DNA of 64,000 bases from Phoenix dactylifera. Its lineage: Eukaryota; Streptophyta; Magnoliopsida; Arecales; Arecaceae. A program made the translations under genes and the position numbers. The stretch lies in contig NW_024067981.1 in the NCBI RefSeq assembly GCF_009389715.1, positions 1 through 64,000 of the forward strand, read 5' to 3'. The notes below the pieces were generated by a model. That model was not told the origin of the DNA, ran no database searches, and saw only the letters and a list, made by a program, of their open reading frames with translations. Shown piece by piece: positions 12,323 to 22,322 of the stretch. Numbering within the stretch: position 1 is the first letter of the stretch; each line of letters opens with the position of its first letter.

Positions 12323-12328
12323 AAATTA

Positions 12329-14244
12329 TGTTCGTCCTTTCCTGTCTAACTAAAAATATGCTAAACAGATCGTTGTTAGAACCGACGAACAAAGTTTAAA
12401 TTTAATTTACTCTTACCTGTTCTACTCGAAGAATAGTGGTTGTAAGAGGTCGATCCACAGGGAGGCGATTGGAGTTGCATAAAAATTAGAACGTTCACTC
12501 GGATTTGAATTGATTTTTGAATGATAAAAGAAAAAACATTATTTCGAGGATGTTTGAATGATTCTCTGGGCTACCAGAGAATGTTTTCTACTTGAAGTTG
12601 ACAAAAAGATAGGTATTTAAATTCGAAAGGTATTTATATATTGAACTAATCAAAGAAAAGCTTTGGCATAAAATGGATGAAAACAGTGCTAGTAAAATTG
12701 CAGACTGGAATATAGATTGCATGAAAGAAGATTTAATGTATTGCAGAACAGAAATTAAAATTTCAGAATAAAATACAACTTTCTACCTAAATAAACTCTC
12801 AAAAATTAAAACTCAAAACAAAACCTCTCAATTAAAATAAAACTAAAAATAAGAACAACATGCTCTGAAACTCAAAACATAACTTCTCGATTAAAACTTT
12901 CAATAAAAATAAAACTAAAAAAAAATACATTGCTCTCATAAACTCAAACTAAAGAAAAACATTGCTCTCATAAATAAAAAAACTAAACTTAAACAGAAAG
13001 CTAAAACTAAAAAAAAAAGAAAATCACAATGCTCTGTTTTCAAACTTCGTTGAAAACAGAGCAAGGCATTCTCTCTTCTCTCCCAAACCGACCCCTCTCC
13101 CCTGTTCTTCTCTTTTCTGCGGACCCGCCGGCCACCCACCTCTCCAAGCTTTTTTCTCCTTCTCCTTTTCCCCTCCCTTTTATAGGTCCCCACTAGAGAT
13201 CAGCCACATGGAAAATGGGCGCTTGGGATCTCGGGGAACGTTGATCACGGACTGCTGGGAGGATGCGCTCTTCTGTGATGAACGCAGACGAGTGGAAGAA
13301 ATGGCATGAGGGGCTGCTGGGAGGAGCCGATCACGGGATCAACGGGCGATTGCGGACGTGATGCTGCGATTTGCTGGAGAATCACGGCCGGCTGGATCGA
13401 TGCTTGGGCTCACTCGCGGAATCATTGGGAGGAGGAAGAGGGTAGACGAGCGTGAGATCCGTGGATTTCCTTCACGGGATGCTGTGAGGAGTTGACCGTG
13501 GATGCAAGGAAGGAAGGCACGGATTGCTGGGAGCATGATCGTCGGGATTGCACGCGGAAGAGGAAGAAAAACGGAAGGGAGGAGACGCGTTGGATTGCTG
13601 ATCTTCCCTTCTTTGGGTGCCGGATTGGAAGCGGGATCGACGGGATCACGGAAGAGCTGGGATTTGCTTCCTATTTCCTTCTTCTGGCGTTGCTGGGATT
13701 TCGGCTTGCAAATGGGATTCGCTGGGAGGAGCTGGAGTCTCCTGGGATCGCACGGACCGCGGGATGAAGCTGGGCGTAGTACAGATGGCTCGATTTGGGA
13801 AGGAGCTGGGCTGTTGCGGAAGGAAGGAGGCGCGTGGAGGGGCTTGAACCTTTGGCTTCATGGCTAAAGGGACTCTTTGAAACGGACGGCTGTGATGATG
13901 GCGTAATCCGTGGCTTGCTAGGAGGACTCGTTGATGATGCGGACGGAGTGGATTTATTTGGGATGTTGATGATTGGCTGGGCGGATGGCCGAGAAGGAAA
14001 TGATCGCGGGGCCTTGATGCGGGACTGACTTGATGGATGACGCAGGATTACATGCTTGTATGGCAGCTGGGGAATTTGTTGAGCTCGGGCCGCCGGGCAT
14101 TGGGCTCAAACTCAATGTTATTGGGTCTCTTGGATTACTTGCACTCAAACACAAATACAACGTTAGTTAGTTAATTTTATTATTAATGATTAATTATAAT
14201 ACTAATTAAAATGGTCTGATGATTGCACTTTTGTGCTCTCATCA
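12329..14244 (-). mobile_element. 5' LTR of Athila-like element
   Basis: About 1916 bp, bounded by TGTTCGTCC at 12329 next to the primer site and by CTCTCATCA ending at 14244. On the element strand it begins TGATGAGAGCACAAAAGTGC, a typical start for this group. The GC-rich half (13070-14100) is open in several frames on both strands, but nothing there resembles a protein family. An A-rich stretch with repeated 'aaaactaaa' words covers 12770-13020. Confidence 0.8.
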
Positions 14245-14542
14245 AGGCCGGACGTGTGTGCGGCTGCAAAGCATTATCAAGGAATCTTCAGAGGCTTCCA
14301 ACAAATCAAGTATTTGATTTGATAGTGTTAGATGTTAAGATTAGATCTTAACATGATTGCTGAAATTGTAGGTTTGCATGTTAGACATAAAAACACAAAT
14401 TCATGTTTTACATAAATGTTTTAAATCTTGGTTTTATATTATGGTAGAGATTAGATCTCGTGCATGTTTAGGAATTAAAGTGTTTAATTCTATTGCTTCC
14501 GCTAAAAATTCTAAAAAACCATGCATGCTACCAAACACGAAT
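14245..14542 (+). mobile_element. Probable LTR fragment of a further copia element
   Basis: About 298 bp between the Athila LTR end and the Sirevirus pol fragment. The words 'gaattaaagtgtttaattc', 'gcttccgct' and 'catgcatgcta' resemble, in diverged and opposite orientation, the copia LTR at 3837-4887. No terminal dinucleotides or target duplication could be fixed, so the assignment is weak. Confidence 0.35.
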
Positions 14543-15290
14543 TTCCAACATATATGACCTCTAAAAAAATCACGTTCCAGTAGAAATTTGCTTAATATTT
14601 CATACCAAGCCCTTGGGGCTTGCTTTAATCCATAAAATATTTTATTTAATTTGCAAACATGATCAGGATAAGAATGATTTTCAAAACCAGGAGGTTGTTC
14701 TGCATATACCTCTTTAGTTATATATCCATTCAAAAATGCACTTTTAACATCCATTTGAAATAATTTAAAATTTATATAACATGCAAATGCAAGTACAAGT
14801 CTAATTGCTTCAAGTCTAGCTATAAGAGCAAAAGTTTCATCAAAATTAATGCCTTCTTCTTGATTGTATCCTTTTGCTACAAGTCTAGTTTTGTTTCTTA
14901 AAACAATTTCATTTTCATCTAGTTTATTTTTGAAAACCCATTTAGTTCATGTGACTGAAATATCATTGGGTCTATCAATTAAGTTCCAAATATTATTTCT
15001 TATGAATTGGTTTAGTTCTTCTTGCATTGCATTTATCCAATTTGTATCTTTTTTAGCTTCTTCTATAGTTTTAAGTTCAACTTGTGAAACAAAAGCTAAA
15101 TGATTATTCAAATTTCTAAGAGATGCTCTTGCTTTAACTTGTTGAGATGGGTCACCAATGATTAACTCTTTAGGGTGACTATTTGCATATCTCCATTCTT
15201 TGGGTAGATCATGATTTTGTTGTTCATTAGTTTCATTTTTAATTTTGTTCAGATTCTTCTTCATTATTGGGATTTGAAGATTTATTGATG
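14543..15290 (-). pseudogene. pol: Sirevirus reverse-transcriptase fragment, copy 2
   Basis: N-terminal half of the RVT_2 reverse transcriptase in its native place downstream of the integrase. It shows KEWRYANSHPKELIIG, NAMQEELNQF, a TGA near 14947 before TKWVF, then MDVKSAFLNGYITKEVYAEQ and YGLKQAPRAWYE. It is cut at 14543 before the YVDD catalytic box, and the rest of pol and the 3' LTR are missing. Reading on past 14543 runs into unrelated LTR-like DNA. The segment is duplicated at 6451-7194. Confidence 0.85.
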
Positions 15291-15321
15291 GTTATCTTTT
15301 TAATTCCATTTTCTAAAATGC

Positions 15322-16095
15322 TTACCTCATTTTCAGAATCTTTCTTTCTTGAGGAATGACTAAAAGTTTCATCAAATAAAACATGAATGGATTCTTCAAC
15401 AATAAGTGTTTTTTGTTGAAGACCCTATATGCTTTGCTAGTTAAGGAGTATCCTAAGAAGATTCCTTCATCTGATTTAGACTCAAATTTTTCTAGGTTGG
15501 CTTTACCATTATTATGTATGAAACACCTACATCCAAACTCATGAAAATAACTAATATTTGGTTTTCTACCTTTCCAAAGTTCATAAGGTATTTTCTTTAA
15601 GATTGATCTCATTGAAACTCTATTTAGAATATAGCATGATGTGTTTACAGCTTCAGCCCCTAAAAATCTTGGGAGATTGCCCTCACATAGCATGGTACAT
15701 GCCATATCTACTAATATCCTATTCTTTATTTCTACTACTCCATTTTGTTGAGGTGTCCTACATGCTGAAAAATTGTGATTTATTCCATTTTCATCACAAA
15801 AGTTTTCAAAGTGATGATTTTTAAATTCAGTGTCATGATCACTTCTAATTGAGATAATAGTTGTATCTTTCTCATTTAAAACTTTCTTATAGAATTTTTG
15901 AAATACTGAAAAAGTTTTATCTTTCTGTGCCAAAAATAATACCCATGTGAATCTGAAAAAATCATCTACTATTACAAACCCATACTTCTTTCCTCCTAGA
16001 CTAGTAGTTCTAGTAGGTCCAAAAAGATCCATATGAAGTAATTCTAGTGGCCTAAAAGTTGAAACAATGTTTTTAGATTTAAAAGAATTTTTTGT
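15322..16095 (-). pseudogene. pol: Sirevirus integrase core remnant
   Basis: DDE integrase core of a Ty1-copia element, which would insert element cDNA into the chromosome. The open part (15322-16032) begins MDLFGPTRTTSLGGKK, where the Asp of MDLFGP is the first catalytic residue. The second is the Asp in IRSDHDTEF and the Glu is in PQQNGVVEIKNR, so the DDE triad is preserved. YELWKGRKPNISYFHEFGC and the AKSDEGIFLGYS-like SKSDEGIFLGYSL follow, as in Sirevirus/Maximus elements. A stop separates it from the protease/GAG-pre-integrase segment, and another ends it before the reverse transcriptase. Neither can be translated as one polyprotein. Confidence 0.85.
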
Positions 16096-16662
16096 TTATT
16101 TACCTAATTGACATGCTTTACATATTTTATCTTTTTCAAAATTTAACTTAGAAATTCTCTTAACTAATTCCTTTTTGATTAACTTAGATATTAGATCTAT
16201 ACTAGCATGACCTAATCTATGATACCATGGCCAACTAGCTTCATGAATTTTAATATCCGTGGCAACTAGACAATGACTACTCATAGTAAGATCATCTAGA
16301 TTTATTATGTATATATTGCCATGTCTATGTCCCATAAAGATGATATCATTGTCTATGGGGTTAGTTACAATGCATAAAGATGCTTCAAAAGAAACCTTAA
16401 ATCCTTTATCACACAATTGACTAATACTAATAAGATTGTGCTTTAAGCCATTAACATATAATACATTATCTATAAAGGTAGAGAGAGTGATTTGAATTTT
16501 ACCAATACTAATAATGCGACCTTGGCCCTTATCACCAAAAGTCACCACACCTCTTTCCTTTGCTTCAAGGGTGAAGAATTGATTTTTGTCACCTATCATA
16601 TATCTTGAGCAGCCACTATCAAGATACTGGCTCCTTTTAGTTTGCTTGGCTGCAAGACACAC
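16096..16662 (-). pseudogene. pol: Sirevirus protease and GAG-pre-integrase remnant
   Basis: Aspartic protease active-site region YLDSGCSRYMIG at the start (residues about 13-24), followed by the conserved VLYVNGLKHNLISISQLCD segment and the GAG-pre-integrase signature WHRLGHAS (here WYHRLGHASIDLI) near residue 145. It ends ICKACQLGK, the zinc-binding H/C portion that precedes the integrase core. The copia polyprotein normally runs through here without a break. Here stops on both sides isolate it. Confidence 0.85.
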
Positions 16663-17361
16663 CTAGAAGCAAGGATCAAGCAGATTTAGGTACCCAAGTC
16701 TTCTTGGGTCCTTCATGGTTAGTATAGGTGATTCCTTTTAGAATCCAAATTCTTTTTATCTTCTTTTCTTTAGCTATTGTTCTGAAATTACAACTATATG
16801 CTTTGTGACCTAATTTACCACAGTAAGAGCATGTTACATTTTCAGACTTAGTTTCTTTTACTTTGACAAAGAAGTTCTTAAGTAATTTCTGTTTGTTATT
16901 AGGTCTATAACCTAATCCAGCTTTGTTAAATACAGCTCCTTGATTATTTAGAATCGTTTGTAGTTTTTCTGAGCTATAGGTGAATTTTTCTATAATTGGT
17001 TTATATTTCTCAACCTCTTTACTAAGTTTCAGATTTTCATTTTTTAGTGAATTAGTGTCTTAAGTTGAGCTTTCTTTTAAAGATTGATTAGTTGTTTTCA
17101 ATTCAGAAACTTCTTTGATTAATCTTTATTTATCTTTAGTTAATTTATCTGTTTCATGCATAAGAGTTTGATTGGATGATTTTAGTTTTTTGTTATTTAA
17201 AATAATAATTTTACATTCATCCATCAAGTCATTGAAGGCATCATAAAGTTCTTCAAAAGTAAAATCTAAAAGGATTTCAAAAATTACCTCATTGTCATGA
17301 GACAAAGGTTAGCCACTTCTTGAGGTTCTTCTTCTTCGGATGATGTCTCATCACTATCACC
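16663..17361 (-). mobile_element. Decayed Sirevirus gag-protease linker
   Basis: About 700 bp of minus-strand sequence between the gag zinc knuckle and the protease. It is Lys/Glu/Ser-rich, with an SYCGKLGHKAYSC-like zinc knuckle visible around 16790-16840 and coiled-coil-like runs, but it is broken by stops. No other gene seen. Confidence 0.5.
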
Positions 17362-18225
17362 CTACATTGCTACAAATACCTTCTTCTTCTTCTTAAATGC
17401 TTTCTTTAATAGAGGACACTCATGCTTGAAATGTCCAGATTTCTTACACTCATAGCATATCATAGGTTCCTTCCCTTTTTCTTTTTTTGATTCTCCTCTA
17501 ACCAAAGGATTTCTCTTGAAATGTGTCTTCCTTCTCCTTATAAATTTATTAAATTTTCTTGCTAGGAGTGCCACATCATCATCTTCTTCTTCTTCTTCAC
17601 TGCTCTCCTCATACTCCTTTTGAGCAGTGGCCTTGAAGGCTATTGTCTTTTTTCTTTGGGTCTCATCCTCATTGTGTTGCTCCATGGTCAGCTCATGTGT
17701 CATTAGGGATCCAAGAAGCTCTTCAAGTGGAAACGTGTTGAGATCTTTAGCTTCTTGAATAGCGGTCACTTTTGCTTCCCTTGTGCGAGGTAGAGAATGA
17801 AGAATTTTTCTGACAAGATCATTGTTAGTATAAGTTTTTCCTAAACTTTTCAACCCATTTATTATATCAGTGAATCTTGTAAACATAGTAGTAATGGATT
17901 CAAATGGTTCCATTTTAAATAGCTCATATTTATGCACAAGTATATTAATTTTAGTCTCCTTGACTTGGTTAGTACCCTCATGGGTAACTTCAAGTCTATT
18001 CCATATTTCTTTTGCAGAAGTACAAGTGAAAATCCTATTGAATTCATTAACATCTAAAGCACAATATAATACATTCATAGCTTTAGCATTTAATTGGGCC
18101 CTTTTTCTATCATTGCCATCCCAATCTTTTTCAAGTTTGGGGACAACAATATATGTGGGTATGTGTGGTCCATTTACGATTACGCTCCAAACGTTATAAT
18201 CTTGGGCTTGAATAAAGATTCTCAT
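17362..18225 (-). pseudogene. gag: Sirevirus gag (UBN2 domain plus zinc knuckle)
   Basis: About 287 residues in one frame. The gag UBN2 domain covers roughly residues 30-170 (ALDVNEFNRIFTCTSAKEIWNRLEVTHEGT, VHKYELFKMEPFESI, MFTRFTDIINGLKSLGK, RKILHSLP). An acidic run (ESSEEEEEDDD) and the basic NKFIRRR segment come next. A CCHC knuckle (CYECKKSGHFKHEC) lies at about residues 257-270. Gag coats and packages element RNA in cytoplasmic particles. The frame ends shortly after the knuckle, earlier than the large Sirevirus Gag, and the remaining coding sequence is broken. The LTR and primer-binding site lie immediately upstream. Confidence 0.88.
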
Positions 18226-18372
18226 TCTAGCCTTTCAATAGGTGTAATTTGTTCCATTGAACAAAGGTGGCCTATTGGTAGACTGCCCTTCATTTAGGGT
18301 AGACCCGAAATGAGTTGCCATCTGATCTTTGGCTTAAAAGAGATTGGATCAACAATCAATGTTAGAGCACCT

Positions 18373-18384
18373 GCTCTGATACCA
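18373..18384 (-). other. Primer-binding site of Sirevirus element
   Basis: Minus strand TGGTATCAGAGC, the initiator-Met-tRNA primer site, five bases inside the LTR end at 18390. Confidence 0.9.
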
Positions 18385-18389
18385 CTCGT

Positions 18390-19934
18390 TGCCCAGAAGA
18401 CAACCCAAGAGGGGGAGGAGGGTGAATTGGGTTCTAATTAAATTTAGACTATTTAAATCACTTATGAAAGCTTTCTTGATTTTAAACAGATGCAATTAAA
18501 TAATTTATAAGAAAGCAGTAAAAAACCAAAAAAAGACAAGCCACAACACAAACACATAGAATTTTATAGTGGTTCGGAGCCAACCCTTACTCCTACGTCC
18601 ACTCTCCAAGCTTCTCTTGGGAGTTTATTATAATCCTCAGATTACAGTCTGGTTGTTTTACAAGCTCACAACCTAACTTGTTATTTTTTTGGGATCACAA
18701 CGAACCTAGTCGATTTTTTCTGACTCACCGAGTAAAATCAAACCATTTATTTTTCGGGCTCACAAACAACCCAGTCCGATTCATAGGCTTGGACTATGCC
18801 TTTCCCCTTGATTCAATTTTCTGATTGAATCAAGTAATAAGAAGTAGTTGAAAAGTATTTAAGACAGTTACAAGCTTCTTGAAAAGCAAATATCATAATA
18901 CAAACTGAATCGTAAAGAGAAGAAGCCTTTAAATAGAATCCAATGATGTAAGACTTGGCTCCTCCTTTACTTGACCCTCTTTTGAATGCTCTGGTGGATG
19001 AGGATCACTTGAATGAGCTTTGAATGGAAAGAGAACTCTAAATTCACTGGGATTGCAATAACTCTTTCACTTCGCTTTGAATAGCTCTAACTTTCCTTTG
19101 ATAGGTGATTTTCTTGAATGCTCTCAATGGAATGTGTATTATATATTCAAAAACATTTGGGTTCACCTCTTTTATCACTTCTCTCAGAAAACTAGCCGTT
19201 AGAGAGGGAAATAGAGCCATTCTGACATTTTTGGACGTCCTGACACACTATCCGTTGGGATTCGAGACGTCTCGGCTGAGATAGGAGATAGCTCAAGTTT
19301 GTCTAGAGTCGACTCGAGATTGGGCTCTTCCAAAATGGTTGTCTATCGATTTCTATAAGAGTCGACTCGTGAATGTCGGGAGTTGACTTGCCCTTGGCTT
19401 CTTCAAAAATGAATATTCTGCCCTTTTGTGGGAGACGGCTCATAAAGTTACAGAGTCGGCTCGCGCTTTGCCTTGTTGAAAATGACTCTCTGTCTTTTCT
19501 ATTGGAAACCACTCGTAAACAGTAGGAGTCGACTCAGGCACTGCAGCATTGAAAACACTTCTCTATCTATTCCTATTGTGTCGGCTCGTGAATAGTAGGA
19601 GTCGACTCGAGCACTGCAGCGTTGAAAACACTTCTCTGTCTTTTCCTGTGGGAGTCGATTTGTAAACAGTAGGAGTCGACTTGAGAATGTGCCAGACAAC
19701 AAACTTGTGCCAGAGACGTCTTGTGAACAGTAGGAGATGACTTGAGTGTAGACCAAAGACAAAAATGGTTCCAACACAAGGAAAAACAAGTCTTAAAGTC
19801 CTTGAACTATTTTCTAATGAATCTCTTTCAATTTTAACAGTATTTATGTCTGAAACACTCACTTGAATTCATTAGTATAATAAGAAATATACTCATGTGT
19901 TTTGGGCTCATCAAAATCAAATAGGGGATCAACA
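18390..19934 (-). mobile_element. 5' LTR of Sirevirus element
   Basis: About 1545 bp. It starts TGCCCAGAAGAC on the plus strand at 18390 and ends GGGGATCAACA at 19934, so on the element strand it begins TGTTGATCCCC. It is related to the LTR at 1-1388, including diverged GAGTCGACTC palindromes between 19260 and 19740. The second LTR is missing, since the element is cut at 14543, so no target duplication can be checked. Confidence 0.75.
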
Positions 19935-20370
19935 CAACCCTTCTGAAGATGTTCCCCACCTCTACCCGGTTCCACTTGAGTCACCGGCGTCTTGTCAACT
20001 CAAGCTTGTGGGAGACTTTGTACCTGACATCCCCCCTCACTAGTGTCCGCCAAGCTTTCCGCACTATCTCCCACGACCGTGGATAAGAGAGCCAAACCTA
20101 TTCAAATCGGAAAAGACTATGAACCAAAATGGGGTGCAAAGGACTCACCAGTACCGAGCAGTGGTCTGAAGCAATCCGGGGCAGGTGTCGTACCCTAAAG
20201 TCTGGGAACCTCTGGATCCAGTTGGTTGTGGTAAAGGCCCTATCAATCCTTTCCCACACGCGTGCCCTGCCCAACCTGTTGTTGCACCAAGTGAACCGCG
20301 GTCTAATAAAACTGAGGTCGGCCAATCCACTACTCGAGATAAATTCCTAAAACTTCCTGACTTCGATCTT
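19935..20370 (-). pseudogene. LINE endonuclease fragment
   Basis: Minus-strand translation of 20098-20325 contains PRFTWCNNRLGRARVWERIDRA, NWIQRFPDFRVRHLPRIASDHC and a following hydrophobic stretch. This is the C-terminal half of the apurinic-type endonuclease of plant L1 LINE ORF2 proteins, and SDH is one of its catalytic motifs. Downstream sequence (20097 to about 19940) still resembles the following ORF2 linker in shifting frames with stops. The reverse transcriptase is absent, and the 3' side is cut by the Sirevirus LTR ending at 19934. Confidence 0.75.
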
Positions 20371-20479
20371 GTTAGTGCAATACTATAAATTATTCTTTAT
20401 TGTCATTTTATTATACTAAAAGTACTTTCTTATTTTGGTTGCCAAACATATGCTACAACTTCACAGCACTTTAGAAATG

Positions 20480-21500
20480 TAGTTATCAAACAGCAAATAT
20501 CTCTTCATAAAAACTTTACTTCCAAAAGCTCTATTTTTCGAAAGCTCTACTTCTAAAAACTCTACTGCCAACAACAATTTTAAACAGGACCTTATTATTT
20601 AGCACCAAATCTACCACTTTAACAAATAAACCTTCACCCAGTTGCGTGTCCTACTGTCATCCTCATTAGATGCAGGAGCAAAGTGGTAGTCAGGTTTATT
20701 TCAAGAGGTAGTAAATGTTAAATGCTGTTGTGGTATTAAAATATCAAGAATTAAGCAGGAAAACTACTATTTTTTATTATAATATAATAACTATCTTTTC
20801 TTTTTCCTTGGAAACAGTATGATAACTACTTAGGGGTGAGAGAAGGTAGGTTGAAATGTACAATGACATAAAATTTTAGGGGATAGAGGTGCAACCGGGC
20901 CACATGAACCAACATCTGGTGGCAACCTATCTAACATGGCTCATATTTGGGTTAAGCCCGAATCAAACTCCATTGGATTCATTCTAAGTTGTTGTAATTA
21001 ATTCAAAAACTTGGATCTAGCTTAAAATCTTGGATTTGTTTCGATGTTACACCATCAAGCGATGGATTTGATCTGGTCTACGTCTTAGACTTGAAGCAAA
21101 TTAAAGTTATCTAAGTTAAGCTCAAATTGATTGAGCTTCAATACATGCACTAGAGCACGCCCTTGACAAAATACACTAAATTCCTCCCCAAACAAAAACT
21201 GAATATGTTATCATCCTTATGCTAGCTTGTAACCATATGCAATTATGTAGCCATGCATGGTGTGATCTGCCAAATGCCTTGTGAACAATCTACACGGACA
21301 CTAATGAGGCCTGAAATATGGGTAGGTAGAGTCCGTATCCATCTCAGCTAGATCCAGAATCCATCTCAGTATTATTAAGGCCATGGTTTTAGACCAGAAC
21401 CAACGACAGCCCATGACCAACCATATGGATGGAGTCCAGGTCAAGCTTTTACACAAACCCAGCCAAGTACATTTGAGATTAGGTTGGGTTGGGTTCAATT
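20480..21500. repeat. Duplicated GRP-locus block 1, distal part
   Basis: Non-coding sequence that is clearly similar along its length to 31780-32787. Shared stretches include 'tagcaccaaatctaccactt', 'gatgcaggagca', 'gtggtagtcagg' and 'cctgaaatatgggtaggtag'. The two copies mark a tandem duplication of the GRP region. In this copy, 7.7 kb of other DNA (21501-29183) separates this part from GRP1. In block 2 the matching part joins the GRP2 flank directly at 32787. Confidence 0.85.
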
Positions 21501-21960
21501 CACTACAACAATTAAGGGCTGTCGCGACTCTATATTGCCGACGCTAAATGAAAGTGTCGGCAATTTTTTTTTTTTTCCGACGGTAACCGCCGACGCTTGT
21601 AAAGAGAGTCGGAAAAAAAAACCATTACCGATGCTTATAAGCGTCGGCATAGAAAAAATACGACGACGCTTATAAGCGTCGTCGGACTTCACTCCTCCCA
21701 CCACAAGACCTAATCGATCCCCTCCCCCCACAGGCCACAGCCCTAAATCCTCAGCCCTTCCGTCCCCTTCCGGCGACCGACCCCTTCCGTCCTCAGCCCT
21801 TTTCACCGATCTCTGCCGCATCTCCTTCCCCTCCTCCCCTCTCCGTTGGCCTCCTCTTCGTGGACGACTTCCTCCTCCTCCGCCGCAGAGCACTCACACG
21901 GCGTTTGAAGTTTGGAGCCGGCAAGGATTATCATCTTCTCTTGCTTCGATCATAGGATCA
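21501..21960 (+). mobile_element. 5'-type CACTA transposon terminus
   Basis: Begins CACTACAACAATTAAGGGC exactly where the similarity to block 2 stops. GACGCTT/AAGCGTC subterminal palindromes follow (21535-21690), then a CT-rich leader. This organisation matches the left ends of the elements at 45268 and 52510. The three bases before it are ATT. No matching 3' end with GTAGTG was found to the right, so the element is truncated or rearranged. Confidence 0.7.
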
Positions 21961-21970
21961 TAGGATTATC

Positions 21971-22213
21971 TTCTTCTCTTTCAGAAGGAGAGAGCTCTGC
22001 CTGGAGATATTTATATATCTTTCTCTTTCTGTCTCCTTATTTTAGGAATGTTCATTCATTATTGTATTAGGTACTTGAGATCTACTGCTCTTCAGATCTA
22101 GATCTACTGCTCTTCAGATCTCTTCATTGGCTTAGAAATTTGGGAAAGTTATCAAAGGAAGACTTGCTCTCTTATCAGGTACTTGAGAACTCATTTCCCT
22201 CTTTCCCTTTTTT
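21971..22213 (+). repeat. 245-bp direct repeat, left copy
   Basis: Starts at 'cttcttctctttcagaagg' and ends near 'ccctctttcccttttt'. It recurs with few changes at 26447-26692 in the same orientation. It includes a short internal duplication of 'agatctactgctcttc'. Polypyrimidine runs followed by CAG suggest transcribed element sequence, but no protein is encoded. Confidence 0.8.
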
Positions 22214-22322
22214 AATCTCCGGTTTATGCTTTAGAATTCTCTGTAAATGTACAGATTCTGGTGTTTCCTTTACTTTGTTAGCTTATTTTCTAAGTTTTGA
22301 GGTGGTAGTCTTGGAAATATAT

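Noticed and set aside
13300..14100. Overlapping GC-rich open frames on both strands
   Set aside because: They lie inside the Athila LTR, overlap each other in five frames and show no recognisable motif.
21495..21893. Arg/Gly-rich minus-strand frame at the CACTA terminus
   Set aside because: Covers subterminal palindromes and the CT-rich leader; no conserved motif.
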